Assembly: GCA_023392555.1 (NCBI GenBank) | Contig: JAEVYW010000019.1 | Span: 1 to 6,610 of the forward strand | DNA length: 6,610 nucleotides | Direction of reading: 5' to 3' | Source: Pseudomonadota bacterium | GTDB taxonomy: Bacteria > Pseudomonadota > Alphaproteobacteria > Sphingomonadales > Sphingomonadaceae | Shown: one piece after another, positions 1 through 5,964 of the stretch | How the letters are laid out: the number at the start of each line of letters is the position of its first letter | How positions within the stretch are numbered: position 1 is the first letter of the stretch | The notes under the pieces: model-generated | What the model was told of the DNA's origin: nothing | The model's database searches: none | The model's input: only the letters and a program-made list of their open reading frames with translations | Translations under genes and position numbers: made by a program

Positions 1-452
1 CGCAGAAGGTAGAGGCACCCGAACGGCGTGCACGGCACCAGACCCGTCAGGCCGGTAGCGAGGCGGCCAGCGTTGACGGGATGAAAGCCGTCGACATCCT
101 TGTCGGGGTCGATCGCCTCGATCACCCGCTGGGCGTCGATCTGCCTCGGAAGCGGCAGTTGGACGAGGATCCCGTCTATCGCCGGATCGCGATTGAGCCG
201 GTCGACGAGTGCCAGGAGCTCGTCCTCCGACAGCGTGTCCGGCAAATGATGTGCGAAGCTTTCCAGCCCCGCCTCGGCCGTCGCCTTGACCTTGGAGCGC
301 ACGTAAACCGCGCTGGCGGGTTCTTCGCCGACCAGGACCGTAGCCAGGCCCGGCGCCCGGCCCGTAGACTGGCGGAATGTCGCTGCCGACCGGGCGACTT
401 CAGCGCGAAGGTCGGCCGCGGCGGCCTTGCCGTCGATGACCCGTGCGGTCAT
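1..452 (-). CDS. folD: Bifunctional methylenetetrahydrofolate dehydrogenase / methenyltetrahydrofolate cyclohydrolase FolD (partial, C-terminus outside window)
   Basis: FolD interconverts 5,10-methylene-, 5,10-methenyl- and 10-formyl-tetrahydrofolate in the cytoplasm using NADP, supplying one-carbon units for purine and formyl-Met-tRNA synthesis. The visible 150 residues are the N-terminal catalytic domain. They contain the signature [17 protein letters not shown] (about 41-57), with the family's catalytic Tyr50 and Lys54. ILVQLPLP follows (about 95-102), then [12 protein letters not shown] (about 116-127) and PCTP (140-143). About half of a usual 285-300 residue protein is present; the Rossmann NADP domain lies beyond base 1. 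The ATG at 452-450 shares ATGA with the yggT stop (451-449), so translation is probably coupled to yggT. No strong ribosome-binding site is visible. The strand opposite also has an open frame, but it has no recognisable protein character. The assignment is secure. Confidence 0.96.
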   Translation of the reverse strand, partial: MTARVIDGKAAAADLRAEVARSAATFRQSTGRAPGLATVLVGEEPASAVYVRSKVKATAEAGLESFAHHLPDTLSEDELLALVDRLNRDPAIDGILVQLPLPRQIDAQRVIEAIDPDKDVDGFHPVNAGRLATGLTGLVPCTPFGCLYLL

Positions 453-751
453 GCCGCCGGGTAGGCGACGTCCACGGCGACGCCCTGCAGAAGCATGCGC
501 AGGATCTGGATGATCAGCAGCAGAACCAGCGGCGAAAAGTCGATCCCTCCGAAGTCGGGCAGGATCCTGCGGATCGGTCGGTAAAGCGGCTCCATGATCC
601 GGTCGAGCGCACCCATGAAGGCGCGCAGCCCCTGCGAGCCGGTGTTGAGTACATTGAAGGCGACCAGCCAGCTCAGGATCACCTGGGCGATGATCACCCA
701 GCCGAGGATCCGCAAAAGATAGTCGGCGATCTGGAAAAGAGCGAAGAGCAT
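449..751 (-). CDS. yggT: YggT family integral membrane protein
   Basis: This 100-residue protein belongs to the YggT family of small inner-membrane proteins. The molecular role is poorly defined; relatives have been linked to osmotic tolerance, cell-division placement or organelle shape. Two hydrophobic segments are visible, roughly residues 4-31 and 73-91. They flank the family signature [19 protein letters not shown] (about 53-71), which ends in the conserved G-x-DFSPLV stretch. Length is normal for single-repeat members. The ATG at 751-749 lies 35 bases after the egtD stop, without an obvious Shine-Dalgarno sequence. The gene ends in an ATGA overlap with folD. A yggT gene beside folD is familiar in proteobacteria, where a DUF167 (YggU) gene often sits between them; none is present here. 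The family call is firm, the function is not. Confidence 0.93.
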   Translation of the reverse strand: MLFALFQIADYLLRILGWVIIAQVILSWLVAFNVLNTGSQGLRAFMGALDRIMEPLYRPIRRILPDFGGIDFSPLVLLLIIQILRMLLQGVAVDVAYPAA

Positions 752-786
752 AAGGCCGGCTTAGCGGCGCGCCGTTCGCTCGGCAA

Positions 787-1746
787 TCAGGGCGCCGAGC
801 GTTCGCGCTGGGCCTCGGTAAGGACGATCGCGAACTCGCCACCGGGCGCCGACCACTCCGCAATAGGCGTCCAGCCCCCCGCGAGCAGAAGCACGCGTGC
901 TCCGCGCGGCCCATATTTATGGCTGTTCTCGGTATGGACCGACTGACCGCGGCCGAAGGAGAAGGTCTTCCCGGCGACCGCGAAGCTGACGTCGCGGGTC
1001 GCGACCAGGTGCATCTCGATGCGCGAGAGAATGTCGTTCCACCGCGCTTCGTGGCGGAAGGCGTCGATCGGAATGTCACCGTCGAGTTCGCGGTTGAGGC
1101 GCTTCAGGAGGTTCAGGTTGAACTCGGCCGTCACGCCCTCCGGATCGTCGTACGCGGCGATCATCCGGTCGACGGGTTTCACCCGATCGAGCCCGATCAG
1201 CAGGTACGACCCGGTACCGAGCAGCGCCCGGAACTGGCGCAGCAAGTCGGTCGCGCTGCGCGGGACGAAATTGCCGATCGTCGAACCGGGGAAGAAGCCG
1301 AGTTTAGGGCAGGCGCCGATGCTGTCGGGAAGTTCGAACGGGCGAGCGAAGTCGGCGACGACGGGCTCGACCCGCACGCCCGGAAACTGCCGCTGAATGT
1401 CGGCAGCGCTGTCGCGAAGATAGTCTCCGGAAATGTCGACGGGCACGTAGAAGGCCGGGGCGATGGCCGACAGCAGGAGCGGCGTCTTGGTCGCCGAACC
1501 TGCTCCGAATTCGACGACGGCCGTGCCCGCCGGAACGCGCGCCGCGATTTCCGGCATGATGCGCCCCATCATCGCGCTCTCGATCCGCGTTACCTCGTAG
1601 GACGGCAAGCGCGTGATCTCATCGAACAGCTCAGACCCGCGCCGGTCGTAGAACCAGCGGGCCGGGATGGCGGGGATGGGGGCGGACAGTCCGGATAGAA
1701 CGTCGTCGCGAAAGGCCGGGTCGGCCGCCTCAATCGTCTCTGGCAA
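787..1746 (-). CDS. egtD: L-histidine N(alpha)-methyltransferase EgtD
   Basis: EgtD transfers three methyl groups from S-adenosylmethionine to the alpha-amino group of L-histidine, giving hercynine, the first step of ergothioneine synthesis. The 319 residues match the usual length (about 320). Visible motifs are [20 protein letters not shown] (about 29-48), the SAM-binding [10 protein letters not shown] (79-88), PVDIS (102-106) and [10 protein letters not shown] (151-160). Compared from memory with mycobacterial EgtD, the histidine-binding residues appear kept: Tyr50, Asn159, Tyr199 in AYDD, and Glu273/Ser275 in HTENS. The Tyr that usually follows Tyr50 is Glu here. The start is TTG at 1746-1744. 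It lies three bases after an in-frame TAA, and no other ATG, GTG or TTG falls before the conserved WFYD region. The start lies inside the egtB 3' end (17-base overlap), so coupled translation is likely. Confidence 0.94.
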   Translation of the reverse strand: MPETIEAADPAFRDDVLSGLSAPIPAIPARWFYDRRGSELFDEITRLPSYEVTRIESAMMGRIMPEIAARVPAGTAVVEFGAGSATKTPLLLSAIAPAFYVPVDISGDYLRDSAADIQRQFPGVRVEPVVADFARPFELPDSIGACPKLGFFPGSTIGNFVPRSATDLLRQFRALLGTGSYLLIGLDRVKPVDRMIAAYDDPEGVTAEFNLNLLKRLNRELDGDIPIDAFRHEARWNDILSRIEMHLVATRDVSFAVAGKTFSFGRGQSVHTENSHKYGPRGARVLLLAGGWTPIAEWSAPGGEFAIVLTEAQRERSAP

Positions 1747-2965
1747 GCCTTAGCCCCGTGAATTGCCAGCGCGCGGCCGGCGGAAAGAAATTACGATAGG
1801 TCGCGCGGCTGTGGCCGCGCGGCGTGGCGCAGCTCGCGCCCTTCAGTACGAACTGCCCGCACATGAACTTGCCGTTATATTCGCCCACCGCGCCCTCGGC
1901 GGTCTTGAAGCCCGGGAAGCCGAGATAGGCGCTTGCGGTCCATTCCCAAACGTCGCCGAACACGCCGCCACCGGGTTTGGGCATGACGGCACCCGCAAGA
2001 TCTAGCTGGTTGCCGAGATTGGGATCGGCGGAAGAGGCAAAGTCCTCCCATTCGGCTTCGGTGGGCAGGCGGGCGCCGGCCCAGCGTGCGAAGGCGTCGG
2101 CTTCGAAATAACTGACGTGAGCGACGGGCGCAGTGCGATCGATCTCACGGCGCCCGGCCAGCGTGAACTCCGTGCCGTCCTCTTTCCAGTAGAGCGGCGC
2201 GGCAATGCCCTCCCGCTGGACCCAGTCCCAACCCTCGCTGAGCCACAGTGTCGGATTGCGATAACCGCCGTCGGCGATGAAGTCCGACCACTCGCCGTTG
2301 GTCACGCGGCGGTTCGCGATGGCATGCGGGGCCAGGAAGACGCGGTGCCGGGGGCGCTCGTTGTCGAACGCGAATGAGTCCCCCGTGGCGCCGATCTCAA
2401 CGATTCCGGTTCGCCCGGGATGGAACGTCAGCGGCTCGGTCGCGAAGCACACCGGGGCATCTGCTTCGGCGTAAGCCGGTTCGAGCGGGTTCTCGGCGAA
2501 GGTCGCGAGAATGTCGGTCAGGAGCAGCTCTTGGTGCTGCTGCTCGTGATTGATGCCGAGCTCAACCAGCTCGAGCGCTTCGGACGAAAGGTTCGGAAAG
2601 GCTTTCTCTAGCGCTTCGTCGACGCTTGCTCGCCAATCGCGGATCTCGTCGAGCGACGGACGGCTGAGCATCCCGCGCTTAGGCCGATCATGTCGCGGCC
2701 CTTCCGCATTGTAATAGCTGTTGAAGAGGTAAGCGTAGCGCTCATCGAATGCGCGGTAGCCCGCGACATGGTCGCGAAGCACGAACGTCTCGAAAAACCA
2801 GGTCGTGTGCGCCAGGTGCCACTTCGCCGGCGATGCGTCCGGAAACGGCTGGATCGTCGCATCTGCATCGGACAGCGGCGTGGCGAGATCGAGCGTCAGC
2901 TTGCGGGTCTGTGCGAGCCGCGCGCCAAGCCCGTGCAGGGCAGGTTGCTGAGCCTGCGTCGCCAT
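1730..2965 (-). CDS. egtB: Ergothioneine biosynthesis protein EgtB (iron-dependent sulfoxide synthase)
   Basis: EgtB is a non-heme iron enzyme that uses O2 to join hercynine to a thiol (gamma-glutamylcysteine or cysteine, depending on the subfamily), forming a sulfoxide precursor of ergothioneine. The N-terminal DinB-like domain carries WHLAHTTWFFE (49-59; likely iron ligand His53) and NHEQQHQE (139-146), the HxxxHxE motif with His140 and His144. The C-terminal half is an FGE-sulfatase-like domain, with RLPTEAEWE (299-307), GDVWEWTAS (337-345) and a terminal [12 protein letters not shown]. At 411 residues it is typical of the family. NSYYN (82-86) resembles the paired active-site tyrosines I recall from the cysteine-using Chloracidobacterium enzyme. 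No egtA or egtC lies nearby, which would fit cysteine use, but this is inference. I chose the ATG at 2965 because the frame open upstream is low-complexity Arg/Ser/Pro sequence overlapping the preceding gene. The Shine-Dalgarno signal is weak. Confidence 0.95.
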   Translation of the reverse strand: MATQAQQPALHGLGARLAQTRKLTLDLATPLSDADATIQPFPDASPAKWHLAHTTWFFETFVLRDHVAGYRAFDERYAYLFNSYYNAEGPRHDRPKRGMLSRPSLDEIRDWRASVDEALEKAFPNLSSEALELVELGINHEQQHQELLLTDILATFAENPLEPAYAEADAPVCFATEPLTFHPGRTGIVEIGATGDSFAFDNERPRHRVFLAPHAIANRRVTNGEWSDFIADGGYRNPTLWLSEGWDWVQREGIAAPLYWKEDGTEFTLAGRREIDRTAPVAHVSYFEADAFARWAGARLPTEAEWEDFASSADPNLGNQLDLAGAVMPKPGGGVFGDVWEWTASAYLGFPGFKTAEGAVGEYNGKFMCGQFVLKGASCATPRGHSRATYRNFFPPAARWQFTGLRLARDD

Positions 2966-2984
2966 CCCGGAAGGATAACCCAGT

Positions 2985-3512
2985 TTAGCAGTCCTGTCTC
3001 TGCGGCCCGAAGACCGCGTCGGCGCTTGCGCTGAGGGCGCGGCGGCTGCCTTCAAGCGCGGCTCCAAAGACGATGTGCGACAGGAACGAATAAGCGTGGG
3101 TCGATGGCGGAGCTTCTGTCGATGGCTTCGACAACCCGGCCGCCGGCACGGCGACCTCGTCGGCGGCTGCCCAGACTGCAACGCCGAACGGAATTCCGAA
3201 TCCTGCCAAGGCCTTCGGCCAAGCAGTGGTCGCTGCACCGTAAATTGCGCCGAGCAGCCCGCCGAACCCATAATGGACCGCCTGCCCCGCGGGCTCCTTG
3301 TACGGATCGGGGACGGGCTCATCGGCGGCCGCCTGCAAGACCTTGTTAGCCGCCTTGACCGTGCTCGGTTCTTGCTCTCCGCCATCTTGCTGAGGCTGAA
3401 CCTTCTCCTTCACGGCTTCGACGCCATTCTGGAAAAGATCCATCGCAAACGAAGCGGCGAGTCCGCTCGCAAGACCGATGCCGGTGTTGCGGGCGATCGT
3501 GGCGGCACGCAT
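2985..3512 (-). CDS. DUF1440 family membrane protein
   Basis: The 175-residue protein looks like a DUF1440 (YagU-like) membrane protein; its biochemical function is unknown. Hydrophobic, glycine/alanine-rich segments occupy about residues 8-27 (GIGLASGLAASFAMDLF), 79-98 (VHYGFGGLLGAIYGAATTAW), 101-127 (GFGIPFGVAVWAAADEVAVP) and 141-160, ending in YSFLSHIVFGAALEGSRRAL. The last segment resembles the C-terminal helix of E. coli YagU. A charged, Pro/Gln/Glu-rich loop (about 34-75) separates the first two segments. The ATG at 3512-3510 is preceded by a strong AAAGGAGA ribosome-binding site at 3518-3525, the best in the window. The gene lies 19 bases upstream of egtB on the same strand and probably shares its transcript. 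Whether it has any role in ergothioneine handling, for example transport, cannot be told from sequence. I am sure it is a gene and moderately sure of the family. Confidence 0.8.
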   Translation of the reverse strand: MRAATIARNTGIGLASGLAASFAMDLFQNGVEAVKEKVQPQQDGGEQEPSTVKAANKVLQAAADEPVPDPYKEPAGQAVHYGFGGLLGAIYGAATTAWPKALAGFGIPFGVAVWAAADEVAVPAAGLSKPSTEAPPSTHAYSFLSHIVFGAALEGSRRALSASADAVFGPQRQDC

Positions 3513-3518
3513 TCCTGT

Positions 3519-3524
3519 CTCCTT
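3519..3524 (-). promoter_or_regulatory. Ribosome-binding site of the DUF1440 gene
   Basis: Read on the minus strand, AAGGAG stands 6 bases upstream of the ATG at 3512-3510. This near-perfect Shine-Dalgarno sequence decides the start, rejecting an open frame that runs on to 3638. It suggests that translation starts independently here after the 70-base gap. Confidence 0.8.
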
Positions 3525-3525
3525 T

Positions 3526-3546
3526 CCCGCACCCAATGCGCGCGGG
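3526..3546 (-). promoter_or_regulatory. Small inverted repeat before the DUF1440 ribosome-binding site
   Basis: On the minus strand, CCCGCGC and GTGCGGG can pair around a 7-base loop, with one G-U pair in RNA. The stem ends next to the AAAGGAG ribosome-binding site. No T-run follows, so it is not a classical terminator. It may be a leader hairpin or simply GC-rich chance pairing. Confidence 0.25.
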
Positions 3547-3582
3547 AGTTGGAAGTTGCCGCCATCGGAGACGGTAGAAAGG

Positions 3583-4143
3583 CTAGGTGCGGGTCGCTCC
3601 GGGCTGCCACAGCACATCGCCGCCCTGCGCGTTTGCAACGAAGCGAGCGGCGACGAACAGGAAGTCCGACAGGCGATTGAGGTAGGCGAGCAACTGCGGA
3701 TTGAGCGGCTCTGCCTCGTTCAGAGCGACGGCAGCGCGTTCGGCGCGGCGGGCGATGGCGCGAGCCAGATGGAGCGCCGAAACCGCCGGCGGTCCGCTCG
3801 GCAGGATGAAGCTGGTCAGCGGCGCAAGCTCGGCGTTCATCGCGTCGATCTCGGCCTCGAGCCGCTCGACCTGGCTCTCGACGATCCGCAGCGCGCCTTC
3901 CATCTCGCCCGGTGTCGCAACGTCGGCGCCGAGATCGAACAGATCGTTCTGGATACGCAGCAGGCGGGTTCGAAGCTCGCATTCGTCGAAGGCCGAGATT
4001 GCGACGCCGATGGCGGCATTGGCCTCGTCGATCTCGCCGATTGCCGTCATCCGCGGACCGGCCTTGCTCACCTGCGATCCGTCGACCAGCCCGGCGCTGC
4101 CGCCGTCCCCGGTCCGCGTGTAGATCTTGTTGAGCTTGACCAG
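3583..4143 (-). CDS. PduO-type (MMAB-like) cob(I)yrinic acid a,c-diamide / cob(I)alamin adenosyltransferase
   Basis: The enzyme transfers the adenosyl group of ATP to cob(I)alamin, making adenosylcobalamin for enzymes such as methylmalonyl-CoA mutase. It is a helical, trimeric cytosolic protein. The ATP-binding N-terminus VKLNKIYTRTGDGGSAGL (2-19) is a full family match. GEIDEANAAIG (36-46), ARAIARRAER (127-136) and LNRLSDFLFVAAR (155-167) follow. The length of 186 residues is normal. The start is unusual: the family N-terminus is preceded by CTG at 4143-4141, and no ATG, GTG or TTG lies between it and the in-frame stop upstream. AAGGG sits 8 bases before the CTG, just ahead of the stop of the HIG1 gene, so coupled CTG initiation is plausible. 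An internal GTG at 4071 would delete the ATP-binding loop, so I reject it. A base error at the start codon is the alternative. Confidence 0.93.
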   Translation of the reverse strand: MVKLNKIYTRTGDGGSAGLVDGSQVSKAGPRMTAIGEIDEANAAIGVAISAFDECELRTRLLRIQNDLFDLGADVATPGEMEGALRIVESQVERLEAEIDAMNAELAPLTSFILPSGPPAVSALHLARAIARRAERAAVALNEAEPLNPQLLAYLNRLSDFLFVAARFVANAQGGDVLWQPGATRT

Positions 4144-4147
4144 AGCG

Positions 4148-4354
4148 TCAGCCCTTCGAGGCGCCCGCGACCACCAGGATCAGCATGACGATGATGATCG
4201 CGACGGCCTGGAACAGGACGCGCTTGCGCATGTAATTCTGCTGCCGTTCGCCGCTCACGTCCTTGCCGGACGCCATCGCTATCACTCCGCGAACGAGGAC
4301 GTAGGCGGTGGCGCCCATGGCGAGCACAAGAAGGATGATCAGGAGCGTGTTCAT
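4148..4354 (-). CDS. HIG1-domain twin transmembrane protein
   Basis: This 68-residue protein has two membrane helices (about 3-28 and 47-64). They are joined by a short polar loop carrying the HIG1 signature QNYMRKRVLFQ (39-49). Bacterial members of the family are small inner-membrane proteins. The mitochondrial relatives (Rcf1/HIGD) associate with respiratory complexes III and IV, so a respiratory role is possible but is inferred from the family only. The ATG at 4354-4352 follows the gluQRS stop by 9 bases. The TGA stop comes 4 bases before the CTG proposed as the adenosyltransferase start. The gene is therefore embedded in an operon. HIG1 beside a PduO-type adenosyltransferase is an arrangement I recall from other alphaproteobacteria. 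Confidence 0.9.
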   Translation of the reverse strand: MNTLLIILLVLAMGATAYVLVRGVIAMASGKDVSGERQQNYMRKRVLFQAVAIIIVMLILVVAGASKG

Positions 4355-4363
4355 GGCGCGGCT

Positions 4364-5212
4364 CTACTCGTCGCCAAATGCGAAACCAAGGGGAAGCTGG
4401 CCTTTGGACAAGGCCTTCGCGAGGGTGCGGCCATCCACCCCTTCGTCGCGCATTGCGGCGAGCGTCGGCGCGAGGTCACGCTTGGCCAGGCGGCGCCCAT
4501 CCTCGTGAGTGACCAATGGGTGATGGAGGTAGCTTGGCTCGGGCAATCCCAGCAGTTGCTGGAGCAAGCGCTGGATCGGCGTCGAGGGGCGCAGGTCGGC
4601 ACCACGCACGACCGTCATCACCCCGCTCTCGGCATCGTCGACGACGCAAGCGAGGTGGTAGGCGGCCGGTGCATCTTTCCGCGCGAGGATGGCGTCGCCC
4701 ATCTGGCCCGCCTCGGCCTCGAAGCGGCGGCCGTCGGCTTCGGTCCACAAGGGCATTCCCACTTCCTCGAGCGCCGCTGCCGAGTTCAGCCGCCAAGAGT
4801 GCGGCGTCGTTGCCCGTCGTTCCGGATCGTCGGGCAGCGGCCGGCAGGTTCCGGGATAGGACGTGGCCGCATCGCCATGCGGAGCGGTCAGCGACTGGGC
4901 GATGTCGGCGCGGGTGCAGAAACAGGCGTAAGCAAGGCCGCGCGCCTTCAACTGCTCGAGCGCCTCGGCATAGGCGACCGTCCGTCGCGACTGCACCAGC
5001 ACCGGCTCATCCCAATCGAGGCCAAGCCAGCGCAGATCCTCGAAAATGCCGTCGACGAATTCAGGCCGGCTGCGCCCCTGGTCGAGATCCTCGATGCGGA
5101 TCGCCCAGCGTCCGCCGCTCTGCGACGCGTGAACATGGCCCGTCACTGCGCTGAACGCATGCCCAAGATGAAGCCGCCCCGTCGGCGACGGCGCGAACCG
5201 CGTCACAATCAT
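4364..5212 (-). CDS. gluQRS: Glutamyl-Q tRNA(Asp) synthetase GluQRS
   Basis: GluQRS is a paralogue of the glutamyl-tRNA synthetase catalytic domain. It activates glutamate with ATP and attaches it to the queuosine base at the wobble position of tRNA(Asp). The 282 residues lack an anticodon-binding domain, the mark of this family against the full-length GltX (about 470 residues). The HIGH-type motif is FAPSPTGRLHLGH (6-18) and the KMSKS-type motif is RLAKRD (241-246). A zinc site of the form CxC...YxxxC is present (Cys97, Cys99, Tyr119, Cys123). WAIRIEDLDQGRSRPE (36-51) is also typical. The ATG at 5212-5210 is used because the FAPSPTG motif begins five residues later; the ribosome-binding site is weak. 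The gene is first of the minus-strand run and diverges from the HNH gene, so its promoter should lie in 5213-5397. Confidence 0.95.
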   Translation of the reverse strand: MIVTRFAPSPTGRLHLGHAFSAVTGHVHASQSGGRWAIRIEDLDQGRSRPEFVDGIFEDLRWLGLDWDEPVLVQSRRTVAYAEALEQLKARGLAYACFCTRADIAQSLTAPHGDAATSYPGTCRPLPDDPERRATTPHSWRLNSAAALEEVGMPLWTEADGRRFEAEAGQMGDAILARKDAPAAYHLACVVDDAESGVMTVVRGADLRPSTPIQRLLQQLLGLPEPSYLHHPLVTHEDGRRLAKRDLAPTLAAMRDEGVDGRTLAKALSKGQLPLGFAFGDE

Positions 5213-5270
5213 GTGGACTGTGACTCAAAGGGCTCTTGACGGCGATTCCGCAATCTTCGATTCTTCATCC

Positions 5271-5299
5271 TGCCACACCGGCTTGGCATCCGGTGGGCA
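5271..5299. repeat. Imperfect inverted repeat in the divergent gluQRS/HNH intergenic region
   Basis: TGCC-A-CACCGG is followed by an 8-base loop and then CCGGTG-GGCA, giving ten pairs interrupted by one unpaired A at 5275. A second, mutually exclusive pairing TGCCA/TGGCA (5271-5275 with 5284-5288) overlaps it. The repeat sits between two divergent genes and lacks a T-run on either side, so it looks more like an operator or leader-RNA hairpin than a terminator. Its function is unknown. Confidence 0.45.
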
Positions 5300-5397
5300 A
5301 CAAGGGAAGACGGGCCTGATACGACCCTTCTCCTCCTTGAGTGCGACAGGGCCGGAGACTTGTTCGTAGCGGGCGGACAGGAAAGGTCATTGCCCGC

Positions 5398-5964
5398 GTG
5401 TATCACCCCGACATCATCCGGCATCCGGAAAGCTGCCCGACGCTGGTTCTCAACGCCGATTACACGCCGCTATCCTATTATCCGCTGAGCCTGTGGCCGT
5501 GGCAGACCGCCGTGAAGGCGATGTTCCTCGAACGCGTCGACGTCGTCGCCCATTACGACCGTGAAGTGCACAGCCCGAGCATGGCGCTTCGCCTGCCTTC
5601 GGTCATCGCTCTGCGCCAGTTCGTGAAGCCGAGCGAATATCCGGCCTTCACCCGGTTCAACCTGTTCCTGCGCGATAAATTCCGCTGCGTTTACTGCGGA
5701 AGCGCGAAGGAGCTGACGTTCGATCACGTTGTTCCGCGCGCCCAGGGCGGTCGCACGACCTGGGAGAATGTCGCTGCCGCCTGTGCGCCGTGCAATTTGC
5801 GCAAGGGCGGGCGAACGCCGCGCGAGGCCGGGATGCACATTGAGCGTGAGCCGATCCGGCCGACGAGTTGGCAGTTGCAGGACCACGGGCGGAGCTTCCC
5901 GCCCAACTACCTGCACCAGAGCTGGCGCGACTACCTTTACTGGGACGTCGAGCTGGAAGCCTAG
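5398..5964 (+). CDS. HNH endonuclease family protein
   Basis: This is a conserved small alphaproteobacterial protein with a C-terminal HNH/zinc-ribbon fold. The biological role is not established, although HNH proteins bind and cut DNA with a metal. From the GTG at 5398 it has 188 residues. The HNH core is CVYCG (97-101), LTFDHVVPRAQGG (106-118; Asp109, His110), WENV (Asn124) and CAPC (129-132). The CxxC pairs would hold a structural zinc ion. The N-terminal half contains LNADYTPLSYYPLSLWPWQ, the hallmark of this subfamily. I prefer the GTG at 5398 because relatives begin near YHPD and AGGAAAGG lies at 5379-5386. A GTG at 5341 would add 19 basic residues but has no ribosome-binding site. Its TAG stop overlaps the galU stop on the other strand. 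It appears to be a resident housekeeping-type gene rather than a homing element, since nothing around it is interrupted. Confidence 0.88.
   Translation: MYHPDIIRHPESCPTLVLNADYTPLSYYPLSLWPWQTAVKAMFLERVDVVAHYDREVHSPSMALRLPSVIALRQFVKPSEYPAFTRFNLFLRDKFRCVYCGSAKELTFDHVVPRAQGGRTTWENVAAACAPCNLRKGGRTPREAGMHIEREPIRPTSWQLQDHGRSFPPNYLHQSWRDYLYWDVELEA

Noticed and set aside
81..464. Plus-strand open frame opposite folD.
   Set aside because: Shadow of folD with arginine-rich, non-conserved composition.
765..774. Ten-base perfect palindrome CGGCGCGCCG between egtD and yggT.
   Set aside because: It is short and made only of G and C, in GC-rich DNA. No T-run follows and there is no sign of a terminator or known operator.
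919..1698. Plus-strand open frame opposite egtD.
   Set aside because: Antisense shadow with no domain; the minus strand carries all EgtD motifs.
2966..3385. Upstream extension of the egtB frame by 140 codons.
   Set aside because: The added residues are Arg/Ser/Pro-rich and overlap the DUF1440 gene in another frame. EgtB proteins begin near the ATG at 2965.
3410..3982. Second minus-strand frame overlapping the adenosyltransferase and DUF1440 genes.
   Set aside because: Arginine-rich shadow in a different frame from two well-supported genes.
4127..5239. Long plus-strand open frame (370 codons) opposite gluQRS and HIG1.
   Set aside because: It has no recognisable domain and runs antisense to a clearly conserved synthetase. 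Such frames are common opposite GC-rich genes.
5236..5264. Possible plus-strand promoter TTGACG with 17-base spacing to GATTCT.
   Set aside because: The -10 box matches only three of six consensus bases, too weak to call.
5398..5964. HNH gene as a homing endonuclease or part of a defence island.
   Set aside because: No intron, intein, methyltransferase or other defence gene is adjacent. Its N-terminal half matches a widespread housekeeping-type alphaproteobacterial family.
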